DNA of 64,000 nucleotides from Myxococcus dinghuensis (GTDB taxonomy: Bacteria; Myxococcota; Myxococcia; Myxococcales; Myxococcaceae): contig NZ_JAKCFB010000023.1 in NCBI RefSeq assembly GCF_024198235.1, positions 83,342 to 147,341 of the forward strand. The letters are read 5' to 3'. This document shows, piece after piece, positions 48,112-57,122 of this stretch; the stretch's first letter is position 1; the number at the start of each line of letters is the position of its first letter. Under the pieces are notes generated by a model. The model was not told the DNA's origin and searched no databases. It saw only the letters and a program-made list of their open reading frames with translations. The position numbers and the translations under genes are program-made.

Positions 48112-48585
48112 CTAGGTGTGCCGGCCCTGGAGCGCCAGGGCCACGTTCTCCACGCGGTTCTCCACCTGGTAGGTGGCGACCACCTGGTCCCCCTGCCTGG
48201 GCATCTCACGCAGCGGCAGGGCGCTCAGGTCGACCGGGACCACGGCTCCCGGCCGCGTGAGGACGTAGAGCACCTGCCCGTTGACCTTCACCACGCTCCC
48301 GGACAGCTCGCGCATGCGGTCCTCGTCCGGTTCGACGTCGCGCCGGGGCAGGCCCCCGGTCGCGTGGATGCCCACGTCCGCGGCGCGCATGGCGCCGTTG
48401 ATGCCGGCGCCCGGGATGGAGCCCGCCGGGTTGCCCGTCACGTCTCCGTCGTGGACGAACTCCTTGGTCTCGATGGTGGGCTGCGAGGGTTCTGCGGCGG
48501 TGGCGAGGGCGGGCATCAGCAGCGCCGCCAGCGCGGGAGAGGTGAGGGCGAGCGCGCGCAGGCGCGGGGGAAACGTCCATGTCAT
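48112..48585 (-). CDS. Small secreted protein of unknown function
   Basis: A 157-residue exported protein. Signal RALALTSPALAALLMPALAT, cut near TAA|EPS. The mature part has FVHDGDVTGNPAGSIPGAGI, then SGSVVKVNGQVLYVLTRPGA and VVPVDLSALPLREMPRQGDQ, VENRVENVALALQ: two small beta units, the second similar to an OB-like/ DUF of the BON-adjacent kind; not recognised. Single gene converging on fba. The 281 bp between its start and the next plus-strand gene hold no other gene. Confidence 0.7.
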   Translation of the reverse strand: MTWTFPPRLRALALTSPALAALLMPALATAAEPSQPTIETKEFVHDGDVTGNPAGSIPGAGINGAMRAADVGIHATGGLPRRDVEPDEDRMRELSGSVVKVNGQVLYVLTRPGAVVPVDLSALPLREMPRQGDQVVATYQVENRVENVALALQGRHT

Positions 48586-48866
48586 GGCTCGTGCTCCGGG
48601 TGGGGGTCCTTGGACCCGTTTCCGCCGAAGCTAGGCAACGACACGTCGCCCCCGCCTGGACCGCGCCTCGACCAGCACCCGGCGCGGCGGGCCGACGCTC
48701 CCGGCACTGGAGTGTTCAGCCGGTGAACGTGCCCGCGCCATGTCGATGGGAACAGGCTAGGGTGTACGAGAGCCCGGCCGGCGCTCCCCCCTGATGGGGG
48801 ACCGCGGCGGGCGCCCCTTCCCGTCCCGCCGCGCGCGCCGCGGCGCCATCACCGCAGAGGCCGCAC

Positions 48867-49838
48867 GTGAACGGTCGCACCAACGAGCACCGCATCGCTC
48901 TCTTCCTCGACTTCGAGAACCTCGTCACCAACACCGGCATCAGCGCCGCCAACTTCGACCTCCAGCCCTCGCTCGACCGGCTGCTCGAGAAGGGCAAGGT
49001 CGTCTTCCGCCGCGCCTACTGCGACTGGCAGCGCTTCAGCGAGGCCAAGCTGGGCCTGCACCGCTTCGGGGTGGAGCTGGTCGACGTGCCGCCCTCCACG
49101 CGCGCGGGGAAGAACGGCGCGGACATGCGCCTGGTCATCGACGCGCTGGAGCTGTGCTACGCGCGAGAGAGCATCGACACCTTCGTCATCGCCTCCGGTG
49201 ACAGCGACTTCTGCCCGCTCGCCTACAAGCTGCGCGAGAACGGCCGCACCGTCATCGGCCTGGCGGTGAAGGAGTCCACCTCCCCCCTGTTCGTGAACGC
49301 CTGCGACGAGTTCATCTACCTGCGCCCGCGCCAGCGCTCCTCCGACAAGTCGGAGAAGGAGAAGGACAAGGACAAGTCGCGCCACGGCGCGGCCGAGGAG
49401 GCGGGGCACGGCAAGCGCGGCCGCCACGGTCGCGAGGCCCGGGGCAAGGCGGAGGCCGCGCCCGCGGCGTCCAGCGGCAAGTCGCACGGCTCCAAGACGG
49501 AGGTGCCCGCCATCGCCCGCGAGGTGGTGCGCAACCTGCTCGCGCGCGCCACGGGGCCCGTCAACCCCTCGCTCATCAAGGAAACCATCGTCCGCAAGGA
49601 GCCGGACTTCGACGAGAGCGAGTACGGCTTCCCCACCTTCGCCAAGCTGCTCGCCGCGCTGGAGCAGGAGGGCGTGCTGCGCCGCATCCAGCAGGGCCGC
49701 CAGTGGTACGTCGTGGGCGCCGACGCGGACCTCGGCGCGGACGGCAAGGGCAAGAAGCACGGCCACGCCGCCCACGCCCCGGACGAGGAGGAGGACCTGG
49801 AGTCGTACCCCGACCCCGATGAGGACGAGGCCGTCTGA
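48867..49838 (+). CDS. NYN (LabA-like PIN) ribonuclease-like protein with OST-HTH/LOTUS domain
   Basis: A 323-residue protein with GTG start. N-terminal NYN/PIN domain: RIALFLDFENLVTNTG supplies the first acidic residue and F-E-N, STRAGKNGADMRLVIDALEL the GADM/D motif, and TFVIASGDSDFCPLAYKLRE the SGDSDF site, so a metal-dependent RNase is likely. A Lys/Glu/His-rich linker (about 155-205) joins it to a C-terminal winged helix: REVVRNLLARATGPVNPSLI, then KEPDFDESEYGFPTFAKLLA and LRRIQQGRQWYVVG, the OST-HTH/LOTUS fold that binds RNA in animal germ-plasm proteins. An acidic tail (DEEEDLESYPDPDEDE) ends it. Likely role in RNA silencing or turnover. Single gene. Confidence 0.9.
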   Translation: MNGRTNEHRIALFLDFENLVTNTGISAANFDLQPSLDRLLEKGKVVFRRAYCDWQRFSEAKLGLHRFGVELVDVPPSTRAGKNGADMRLVIDALELCYARESIDTFVIASGDSDFCPLAYKLRENGRTVIGLAVKESTSPLFVNACDEFIYLRPRQRSSDKSEKEKDKDKSRHGAAEEAGHGKRGRHGREARGKAEAAPAASSGKSHGSKTEVPAIAREVVRNLLARATGPVNPSLIKETIVRKEPDFDESEYGFPTFAKLLAALEQEGVLRRIQQGRQWYVVGADADLGADGKGKKHGHAAHAPDEEEDLESYPDPDEDEAV

Positions 49839-49886
49839 GGGCCCGCATCCAGCCCGGAAGGACTTCTTCAGTCCAGTAACAACAAG

Positions 49887-49964
49887 GGGTTACATGGTCC
49901 GAAGGACCGCCGTGTAACCCTCCGCGCCACGGAATCCGGGCCCGGTGTAGCGCCAAGGGTTACA
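49887..49964. repeat. Three GGGTTACA copies, two forming a hairpin
   Basis: GGGTTACA at 49887-49894 and its complement TGTAACCC at 49913-49920 flank GGTCC-GAA-GGACC, giving one hairpin of about 13 pairs. A third direct copy is at 49957-49964. They lie in the 237-bp gap between the NYN-LOTUS gene and the M36 protease gene, 111 bp before the protease start. Could be a terminator for the first gene or operator sites for the second. Confidence 0.5.
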
Positions 49965-50075
49965 ACGAAGTCCAGCATTGCCTGGAAGACATCGTTGGCA
50001 TGTCCACTGCTCCAGGGGTGCGTGGCCGGCACGCGGCACGCCGGCCTCACACCCCATCGCGAGCTTGGAGACCCC

Positions 50076-53048
50076 ATGTCACGACGTCATCACCGTCGCC
50101 GCCTCACCCGGGCGCTGGTCCTCATGGGGGCGCTCAGCGCGCCCCTGGCGTTCGGCGTAGCGCCGCGGTCCGCGGCGGAAGGTCCACGGAACCTGGACGC
50201 GCGCATCACCCACAACACCGGCGTGCGCCGGGAGCTGAGCGCGGTGCAGCGGGACAAGGAGGCGGAGCTGCGCCGCCACGTCCCGGAGCTGCGCCTGGAG
50301 CACGACGTCGCCACGGGCGTGCTGCGTTCGTTGACCAACCCCGTGGGCGCGCTGTCCGGTCCGCGCGCGGGTGACGCGCTCCTCATCGCGCTGGACTTCG
50401 TGCAGTCGCAGCGCGAGCTGCTCGGCCTGGAGCTGGAGGACCTGGGCAGCCTGGAGGTCACCGACCGCGTGTACTCGCGGCAGAGCGGCGTCACGCACCT
50501 GTACCTGCGCCAGACGCACCAGGGCCTGCCCGTCTACAACGGACAACTGCAGGTCAACGTGGACGGCGAGGGCCGCATCGTCAGCGTGCACAGCGACTTC
50601 CTGCCCGCGCTGGGCCGCGCCCTCACCCGCCTCCAGCCGCGCCTGGGCGCCGCCGAGGCGGTGGCGAGCGTGGCCCGGCACCTGGGCGTGAGGCTGGCCA
50701 CCGCGCCCCGCGCGCTGGGCAAGGAGGACGGTCCCCGCCAGAAGACGCGCGTGGAGCACGCGGGCCTGTCCGCGGAGCCCATCGAGGCGCAGTTGATGGT
50801 GCTGCCGGTGCGCGTGGGCGAGGCGCAGCTGGTGTGGAACTTCCAGGTGCACACGCTGGACTCCCAGCACGTCTACGACTTCACCGTGGACGCCGCCACG
50901 GGCGACGTGTGGACGCGCTTCGACTGGGTGGCCGCCGACACGTACGAGGTCTACGCGCAGCCGGTGGAGAGCCCCAACCACACCACGCCGCTGCCTCCCG
51001 CGAACGGCCGGGTCACGCTGCTCAACCCCGCCGACGTGGTCGCGTCGCCCTTCGGCTGGCACGACACCAACGGCGTCGCCGGCCCGGAGTTCACCCTCCT
51101 GCGCGGCAACAACGTCCACGCCTACGAGGACAGCAACAACGACGGCCTGCCGCCCGCGGTGGAGCCGGACTGCGGCGTGTCCCTCAACTGCAGCTTCCCC
51201 ATCAACCTGTCGGGCGCGCCCAACACGTACGTCCCGGCCGCCGTCACCAACCTCTTCTACTGGAACAACATCCTGCACGACGTGCAGTACCAGTACGGCT
51301 TCGACGAGGTGGGCGGCAACTTCCAGGTCAACAACTACGGCAACCCCGGCCTGGGTTCGGACGACGTCCGCGCGGAGGCGCAGGACGGAAGTGGCATGAA
51401 CAACGCCAACTTCTTCACGCCGCCGGACGGCAGCCGTCCCCGCATGCAGATGTTCAACTGGAACACCGTCGTGCCGAACAAGGACGGTGACCTGGACAGC
51501 GGCATCATCGCGCACGAGTACGGCCACGGCATCTCCAACCGCCTGGTGGGCGGCCCGAGCAACGTGTCCTGCCTGGGCAACGCGCAGCAGCCGGGCGAGG
51601 GCCTCAGCGACTTCCTCTCGCTGGTGTACACCGCGCTGCCGGCGCACACCGGACCGCAGGGGCGCGGCGTGGGCACCTACGCGCTCAACCAGCCCGTCAA
51701 CGGGCCGGGCATCCGCACGCAGCGCTACAGCACGGACCCGACCATCAACACGTGGACGTACGCCAGCATCAACGGCATGGCCGTCCCCCACGGCGTGGGC
51801 TCCGTCTTCGCGCAGGCGCTGTGGGAGGCGTACTGGTCGCTGGTGGACCGCTGGGGCTTCAGCACCAACCTCTACAACGCCCTGGGCAGCGCCGGTAACA
51901 ACCGCATGCTGCTGTATTACACGGAGGGCCTGAAGAACACGGCGTGCAGCCCCACCTTCACGCAGGTGCGCGACGGCATCATCGCCGCGGCCACCACGCT
52001 GCACAGCGGCGAGGACGTCTGCCGGCTGTGGACGGCGTTCGCCGCGTTCGGCCTGGGCGTGGACGCCAACCCCATTGGCCCCAACAGCACCGCGCCCATC
52101 AACGGCTTCGCGGTGCCCACCGCCTGCCGCACGGACGTGTGGGGCAAGGACAAGCCGTGGGACACCGGCCTGGAGCCGGACCCGGCCACCGCGGCCAACC
52201 CCATGTGGGAGAGCGAGGACATCTGGGTGCGCAACTCGCCCGTCAACGGGCCGCACGAGAACCCGGAGTTCGGCCAGCCCAACTACGTCCACGTGAAGGT
52301 GCGCAACCGCAGCACGGTGGACGCGCACAACGTGGTGGTGAAGCTGTACGGCACCAACGCCGCCACCAGCACGTCGTGGCCCCTGGGGTGGACGGAGATC
52401 GGCCAGGCGACGGCGGTGTACGTGCCGGGCAGCACGGACACGGAGGTCGTCGTGACGTGGAGCCCGCCCGCGGTGGGCCACTACTGCCTGCTGGCGCGCC
52501 TGGTGACGCCCGCGGACCCGATGACGTTCACGGAGATTGGCGACCCCAACTACAACGCGCGGCAGAACAACAACGTCATCTGGCGCAACACCAACGTGGT
52601 GAACCTGCTGCCCTTCGGCTTCGTCAACGCCGGGTTCATCCTGCGCAGCACGCTGAGCGACGCGCGCGAGTTCCGCGTGCGCTTCACGGAGCTGGCGGGC
52701 ACGACGAAGGAGGCGTTCATCTCGCGCGGCAGCATCACCGTGGACCTGGGCGCGGAGCTCACCCAGCTGTGGCAGGCCTCCGGCGGCAAGGCGGAGGGTG
52801 TCCAGCGCGTGAGCGAGACGCAGCTGCGCGTCACGGACCCGACGCGCGCCTACATCGGCGTGAAGCTCGAGCCGCTGCGCGAGTTCAAGCTGGGCCTCAC
52901 GTTCAAGGATGACCGCTTCACCGGCGGCCAGACGTCGGACGTGTACACGTCCTACAACTTCGGCGTCGTGCTCGAGGACGCCACGTCCTCGCAGCGCAAC
53001 GCGCAGGTGGGCGGCGTGACGTACTACCTCCGCGCCGCGAAGCTGTAG
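50076..53048 (+). CDS. Secreted M36 (fungalysin-type) zinc metalloprotease
   Basis: A 990-residue exported protease. Signal: RRRLTRALVLMGALSAPLAF. An FTP-type propeptide domain (about 45-260) has SGVTHLYLRQTHQGLPVYNG and QLQVNVDGEGRIVSVHSDFL. The catalytic domain has IIAHEYGHGISNRLVGG (HExxH at residues 480-484) and QPGEGLSDFLSLVYT (third zinc ligand Glu). Beyond the about 600-residue M36 core lie a CARDB-like beta domain (NYVHVKVRNRSTVDAHNVVV) and another beta domain at the end (about 840-990), likely for substrate or wall binding. The AUG start at 50076 fits the signal. Such enzymes degrade prey or matrix protein outside the cell, which suits a predatory myxobacterium. Confidence 0.94.
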   Translation: MSRRHHRRRLTRALVLMGALSAPLAFGVAPRSAAEGPRNLDARITHNTGVRRELSAVQRDKEAELRRHVPELRLEHDVATGVLRSLTNPVGALSGPRAGDALLIALDFVQSQRELLGLELEDLGSLEVTDRVYSRQSGVTHLYLRQTHQGLPVYNGQLQVNVDGEGRIVSVHSDFLPALGRALTRLQPRLGAAEAVASVARHLGVRLATAPRALGKEDGPRQKTRVEHAGLSAEPIEAQLMVLPVRVGEAQLVWNFQVHTLDSQHVYDFTVDAATGDVWTRFDWVAADTYEVYAQPVESPNHTTPLPPANGRVTLLNPADVVASPFGWHDTNGVAGPEFTLLRGNNVHAYEDSNNDGLPPAVEPDCGVSLNCSFPINLSGAPNTYVPAAVTNLFYWNNILHDVQYQYGFDEVGGNFQVNNYGNPGLGSDDVRAEAQDGSGMNNANFFTPPDGSRPRMQMFNWNTVVPNKDGDLDSGIIAHEYGHGISNRLVGGPSNVSCLGNAQQPGEGLSDFLSLVYTALPAHTGPQGRGVGTYALNQPVNGPGIRTQRYSTDPTINTWTYASINGMAVPHGVGSVFAQALWEAYWSLVDRWGFSTNLYNALGSAGNNRMLLYYTEGLKNTACSPTFTQVRDGIIAAATTLHSGEDVCRLWTAFAAFGLGVDANPIGPNSTAPINGFAVPTACRTDVWGKDKPWDTGLEPDPATAANPMWESEDIWVRNSPVNGPHENPEFGQPNYVHVKVRNRSTVDAHNVVVKLYGTNAATSTSWPLGWTEIGQATAVYVPGSTDTEVVVTWSPPAVGHYCLLARLVTPADPMTFTEIGDPNYNARQNNNVIWRNTNVVNLLPFGFVNAGFILRSTLSDAREFRVRFTELAGTTKEAFISRGSITVDLGAELTQLWQASGGKAEGVQRVSETQLRVTDPTRAYIGVKLEPLREFKLGLTFKDDRFTGGQTSDVYTSYNFGVVLEDATSSQRNAQVGGVTYYLRAAKL

Positions 53049-53074
53049 GCCGTCCGCGCCCCACGCGCGCACCG

Positions 53075-53106
53075 GGCCGGGAGTGCCTGCACGGGCTCCC
53101 GGCCCT
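53075..53106. terminator. Strong hairpin between convergent genes
   Basis: GGGCCGGGAG at 53075-53084 pairs perfectly with CTCCCGGCCC at 53097-53106, 12-nt loop. It lies between the ends of the M36 protease and PilZ-acyltransferase genes. Confidence 0.65.
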
Positions 53107-53127
53107 CGTGTTCCAGGGGTCGGCGGT

Positions 53128-55173
53128 TCAGGCGCCCGGGCGGGGCGTGGTGGCCTCGCACAGGTGCTCGAGGAACTCCGGCAGCAGGCTGGCGGAGATG
53201 GCCCACAGCCGGCCGTCGCCCAGGTCCGCGAGCGCGGCGTGCTCGACGTACTCCACGCACGCCGACTCCACGTAGTGCACGAACACGCGCCGGCCGAGCG
53301 CGCGGTACCACGCCGCCGCGTGGCCCAGCAGCGCGAGCATGGCCCGCTGCACCTCCGGCTTCGCGTCGTCCACCAGCGTCACGACGCGCACGCCGTCCAG
53401 CACGTTGAAGAGGTTGAGGCCCGGCTGCGCGGACTCGAAGACCGCCAGGGCCACGGGCTTGCCGTCCACGCGGGCCACGCGCAGGGCGCGGGCGCGGTCC
53501 AGGCCGGCCTCCTCCCACCGCGTGCGCACGCGCACCAGGTCGAAGCGCTCCGGCACCAGGTCCAGCGCCTCGCGGTAGGCGACGGGGCGCGTGCGCTCCA
53601 GCTCCTGGAAGAAGCGCGCGCGCTCGGCGTCGGTGGGCTCGGCCACCTCGACGTCCGGGGGCAGCGCCCAGTCGCGCTCCACCTCCGCCTCCATCAGCCG
53701 GAAGGGCACGAGGCACGCCTGGCCGGTGTGCTCGTACCAGCGCGCGAAGTCGAACTTGGTGAAGCGCACCCAGCGCACGCTCGCCTCGCAGAAGGCGATG
53801 AGCCACTTCACGTCCGGGTCCACCTGGGTGGGCTCGTAGCCGCGCAGGTAGATGTCGCGCAGCGCCTCGCGCGCGGACGAGCGCATCCCCGGCACGTGCT
53901 GCCGCGCCAGCTGGTGCGCCATCCACGTGCCCTCGAAGGGCTTCACCACGGACAGCGTGGCCTCCAGCGACTCACCCGCCGGACGCACCACGCGGTAGCC
54001 CAGGCGCGTGCGCCCCTCCAGCCGCTCCTGCGTGGCGTCGAACCAGGGGCGCTCCTCCGTGAAGTCCTCGGGCGTCTTGCCCGGCAGGCCGAAGTAGCCG
54101 GAGCCCTCCAGCAGCTTCCACGTCGCCTCGCTCCAGTCGCCCTCCACGCGGGTGGACGGGTGCATCTGCGCCTCCACCAGCGCGCGCCACGCCCGGGCGC
54201 CCTCCGCGTCCAGCGGACGCACGGACATGCCGCAGCGCCGGCCGGCGGCCGTGCTGGAGATGTTGCGCACCTCGGCGCGCAGCCGCACGGGGGGCAGGCC
54301 CTCCATGGCCACCTCCAACACGGGCTGGCGCAGGCCCGGGTACAGCAGGTCCTCGTCCGGCTCCGTCATGAAGGCCAGGCCTTCGTAGGACAGGTCCAGC
54401 ACGGGGCGGCGCACGTGCACCTGCGGCCACAGCGGGTGGTCGAAGGAGAGGACACACGGGCTGGAGGGCGGCGCGCGGCGCAGCCAGCGGTGGCGGTAGC
54501 GCACCAGCTCCGTGGGCGCGGGCGTCATCACCAGGTCGCCCTCCTGGCGCGCCTCCGTCACCGACGCGTGCACCACGCTGCTGTAGCCGAAGACCTCCAG
54601 CGAGAAGGGGCCCACCGGCACGGGGCCGTCGAAGCGCCAGGCCATGACGCCCGCGAGCGGCTCGAAGAGCGCCGCGGACACCCCCACGCGCTGGCCATCC
54701 GCCGAGCGCGCCACGCCCCGCGCCTGCCGCCCGACCAGGGCCTCGCAGATGCGCGCGACGCGCTCCGGCCGGTCGATGCGCTCCTTCCACACCGGCCGCG
54801 TCTCCGGCGGCAGCAGCAGGCCGTTGTCGCGCAGCGCCTCCAGCACGGAGACGATTCGACGTCCCGCGTCGAGCGGCGGTGACACGAAGCGCAAACTCAC
54901 CTCGGGGCGCGCGCCGCGGACCTCCACCACCTCCGCGTCGAGCGACGTGGCCCAGCGCTCGCCCTGCCCCAACACCACGGAGGCGGCCTGTCCCGGTACC
55001 GGCGGCAGCGCGTGCGCGTCCAGGTGCAGCGTCAGGTGCTCGAGCGAGAGCTGCACGAGTCGACCCGGTGCGTTGCTGTCACCGAACGAAGCGACCGCGG
55101 TCAGCTCCGTCCCCATCCGGTACCCCAGCACCGAATCCCGGCCGCGCGTCCCATCCCGTGTGTCCGCCTGCAT
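53128..55173 (-). CDS. PilZ-domain protein fused to an acyltransferase-like domain
   Basis: A 681-residue cytoplasmic protein. Residues 20-110 resemble a PilZ-like barrel without the arginine motif. Residues about 225-345 are a second PilZ with HVRRPVLDLSYEGLAFMTEP (Arg-Arg and D-x-S-x2-G), so c-di-GMP may bind there. The C-terminal half (about 350-680) has WFDATQERLEGRTRLGYRVV, AHQLARQHVPGMRSSAREAL, YEHTGQACLVPFRLMEAEVE and ALRVARVDGKPVALAVFESA followed by AWYRALGRRVFVHYVESACV, a GNAT-type N-acyltransferase fold. Nucleotide-controlled acyltransferases are known but with other sensor domains. Gene is alone. Start ATG 55173 is close to the first recognisable residue. Confidence 0.8.
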   Translation of the reverse strand: MQADTRDGTRGRDSVLGYRMGTELTAVASFGDSNAPGRLVQLSLEHLTLHLDAHALPPVPGQAASVVLGQGERWATSLDAEVVEVRGARPEVSLRFVSPPLDAGRRIVSVLEALRDNGLLLPPETRPVWKERIDRPERVARICEALVGRQARGVARSADGQRVGVSAALFEPLAGVMAWRFDGPVPVGPFSLEVFGYSSVVHASVTEARQEGDLVMTPAPTELVRYRHRWLRRAPPSSPCVLSFDHPLWPQVHVRRPVLDLSYEGLAFMTEPDEDLLYPGLRQPVLEVAMEGLPPVRLRAEVRNISSTAAGRRCGMSVRPLDAEGARAWRALVEAQMHPSTRVEGDWSEATWKLLEGSGYFGLPGKTPEDFTEERPWFDATQERLEGRTRLGYRVVRPAGESLEATLSVVKPFEGTWMAHQLARQHVPGMRSSAREALRDIYLRGYEPTQVDPDVKWLIAFCEASVRWVRFTKFDFARWYEHTGQACLVPFRLMEAEVERDWALPPDVEVAEPTDAERARFFQELERTRPVAYREALDLVPERFDLVRVRTRWEEAGLDRARALRVARVDGKPVALAVFESAQPGLNLFNVLDGVRVVTLVDDAKPEVQRAMLALLGHAAAWYRALGRRVFVHYVESACVEYVEHAALADLGDGRLWAISASLLPEFLEHLCEATTPRPGA

Positions 55174-55767
55174 GCCAGCTCCGTTGTGTGAAGGGGGCCG
55201 ATTGTACGACTTCGGGCAGAAGGAAAGCAGTACCCCGGTACGGATACGACCTAGGTGAACCGCAATTCATATAGCGTGACCATTGGCGGGGACTGGGAAA
55301 CTTGTTCGCCAGTACAGGCGCGTTGCACTGACATCCGAGGTGCGACACCCCTGGGATGCGGGGACATGCCCGCGCGCCGGGAGGCGACATTCCCTCGGGA
55401 CCCGGGTCCTCGCGCCGTCCATCCCCCGTCGATGCGGGCCACCCGCCCTCACCCTGGAGGGCCGAGTCCGGATGGGTGGCCACCAGGCTCACGCGGTCCC
55501 GGGGTCGTGTCGACCCGCGCACGAACCACCATCGTCCGGCCCGCGAGGGAGGCCTCACCGTCCACCAGCGAGCAGTCTCGGCGGGCTCGCGCGCGAGGAC
55601 CTGCGCCCGAGGCGAACCGTCGCGCCCGTGGCCGCGCCTCGTGGGCGCTCTCGTGGGTGCCGCACATGCAGGAGGACAGGCCACCCTTCCCTACCTCGTC
55701 GCGATGGAACGACACGGCGGGACGGGTTAGGGGGTCAGCAGCTCCTGCTTCCGCGCCCGAGGTCCAC
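55174..55767. other. 594-bp region without a supported gene
   Basis: Divergent spacer between the PilZ-acyltransferase and Cys-cluster genes. Several open frames exist on both strands, but their translations are Arg/Pro/Ser-rich with no domain, signal or ribosome site. An AT-richer patch at 55190-55320 includes the interrupted palindrome GTACC-CC-GGTAC near 55232-55243 and may contain the minus-strand promoter. The rest may be the remnant of a lost gene. Confidence 0.45.
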
Positions 55768-56247
55768 ATGCCCCTCTCCACCCTCTGCCTCCACTGCGGC
55801 ATGTGCTGTGACGGTACGCTCTTCACCCACGTTTCCCTGCAACCGACCGAGGTGCTGGCGCTCCAGCAGCGGGGCGTGCCGGTGGGGCAGCGGGCGGACG
55901 GGAGTCCGGCGCTCGTGCAGCACTGCGCCGCGTTGGACGGCCGCGCGTGCACCGCGTACGCGGAGCGCCCGGCGGGCTGTCGCCGCTACCAGTGCCAGTT
56001 GTACGGCGCGCTCGCGGAGAAGGAGGTCTCCCTGGAGGAGGCGCTCGCGGTGGTGGACGAGGCCCACGCCTTGCGCGACGCGCTGGAGCGGGAGCTTCCC
56101 TCCGCGGAGCGGGACGCGCCCCGCTCGGTCATGCAACGCGCGCGTCACGCGGCGCCGGCGTTGTCGGAGCGGGCGCAGGCCGCGTACACGCGCGCCGAGG
56201 CCTTCCTCGATGCGCGCTTCCGCGGTCGCTTCGGTCGGCGCGGCTGA
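55768..56247 (+). CDS. YkgJ-family Cys-cluster protein
   Basis: A 159-residue protein. STLCLHCGMCCDGTLF and VQHCAALDGRACTAYAERPA, then GCRRYQC form the CxxCxxC plus distal Cys pattern of the YkgJ/CxxCxxCC family, which binds a zinc or Fe-S cluster. The second half is helical (LEEALAVVDEAHALRDALER) and ends in basic residues. No signal peptide. Function of the family is not settled; some members act in methyltransferase or Fe-S transfer. The start ATG at 55768 gives the family N terminus. Confidence 0.82.
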   Translation: MPLSTLCLHCGMCCDGTLFTHVSLQPTEVLALQQRGVPVGQRADGSPALVQHCAALDGRACTAYAERPAGCRRYQCQLYGALAEKEVSLEEALAVVDEAHALRDALERELPSAERDAPRSVMQRARHAAPALSERAQAAYTRAEAFLDARFRGRFGRRG

Positions 56248-56377
56248 GCGCGGGGCACACCGGGTGCCCGCGGCGCGCGCCCGTGAATACGATGCGCCCC
56301 GCGTTCCCATCGTCCGGGCCCTCGCGCGAGGTGCTCGCGGACCGGACCCGTCTCGACTCCTTGGAAGGCCTCCTCGC

Positions 56378-57121
56378 ATGAAGACGCATGTTCCCGCCCT
56401 GGCCGTCGCGGCCCTGACGCTGCTCACCGCGCCGCTCGCGCACGCGGGTGACGACGCGCCCGTGACCTCCGCCACCGTGGACGTGGACGGGGACGGCAAG
56501 CCCGAGTCCCTGACGCTCGAGTGGAGCGAGGACGCGCCGAAGCCCTACGTGCTCAAGGTCGGCTCCGCCACGATTCAAGGCGCCTCCAAGGAGGAGGCGG
56601 TGTCCGGCTTCACCATCGTCGACCTGGACGCGAGCGACCGCCGCAAGGAGATCGCCGTGCACACGGGGAACACGGACGAAGACGCGCGCACGGACCTCTT
56701 CAGCTACGACGGCAAGAAGCTGAAGGCGCTGGGCAGCGTCCCCAAGCTCACCGAGGTGAAGGGCAACAGCATCATCCTGTCGGACCAGTGGAAGGGCTTC
56801 TGGAACCAGCGCGACAAGTTCACCTACGACGCCAAGGCGGGCAAGGTGAGCGAGGTGCCCCAGGAGCTGTATTACGTGGGGAGCCTGGAGGCGAAGGTGC
56901 GTCAGTCCTTCCCCATCACCTACGGGCGCGCGGACAAGAAGCCGGTGGCGAACCTCGCGGTGGGCTCGACCATCCAGGTGCTGGCGGCGACCCTCGTCAC
57001 GGCGCCGGGTGGACGCTCCCGCACCTACGTCTATCTGGTGAAGTCCTCCACGGGGCTGATGGGCTGGGTGCCCGGCCCCGAGCTGGTGGAGAAGACCGAG
57101 GGGCTCCCCATCGCCGGCTGA
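56378..57121 (+). CDS. Secreted protein with SH3-like C-terminal domain
   Basis: A 247-residue exported protein. Signal: VPALAVAALTLLTAPLAHAG. Residues 30-135 look like FG-GAP/EF-hand-style repeats (VTSATVDVDGDGKPESLTLE, FTIVDLDASDRRKEIAVHTG), possibly calcium-binding. Residues about 165-245 are SH3-like: LEAKVRQSFPITYGRADKKP then VANLAVGSTIQVLAATLVTA and SSTGLMGWVPGPELVEK, the bacterial SH3 pattern seen in wall-binding proteins. No catalytic motif. Its stop is one base away from that of the convergent TMTC-like gene. Confidence 0.78.
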   Translation: MKTHVPALAVAALTLLTAPLAHAGDDAPVTSATVDVDGDGKPESLTLEWSEDAPKPYVLKVGSATIQGASKEEAVSGFTIVDLDASDRRKEIAVHTGNTDEDARTDLFSYDGKKLKALGSVPKLTEVKGNSIILSDQWKGFWNQRDKFTYDAKAGKVSEVPQELYYVGSLEAKVRQSFPITYGRADKKPVANLAVGSTIQVLAATLVTAPGGRSRTYVYLVKSSTGLMGWVPGPELVEKTEGLPIAG

Positions 57122-57122
57122 G

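Noticed and set aside
50079..53072. A 997-codon minus-strand frame opposite the M36 protease
   Set aside because: No domain; the plus strand carries HEYGH and a signal peptide.
55255..55767. Upstream extensions of the Cys-cluster gene and several frames on both strands
   Set aside because: Low-complexity translation; the family start lies at 55768.
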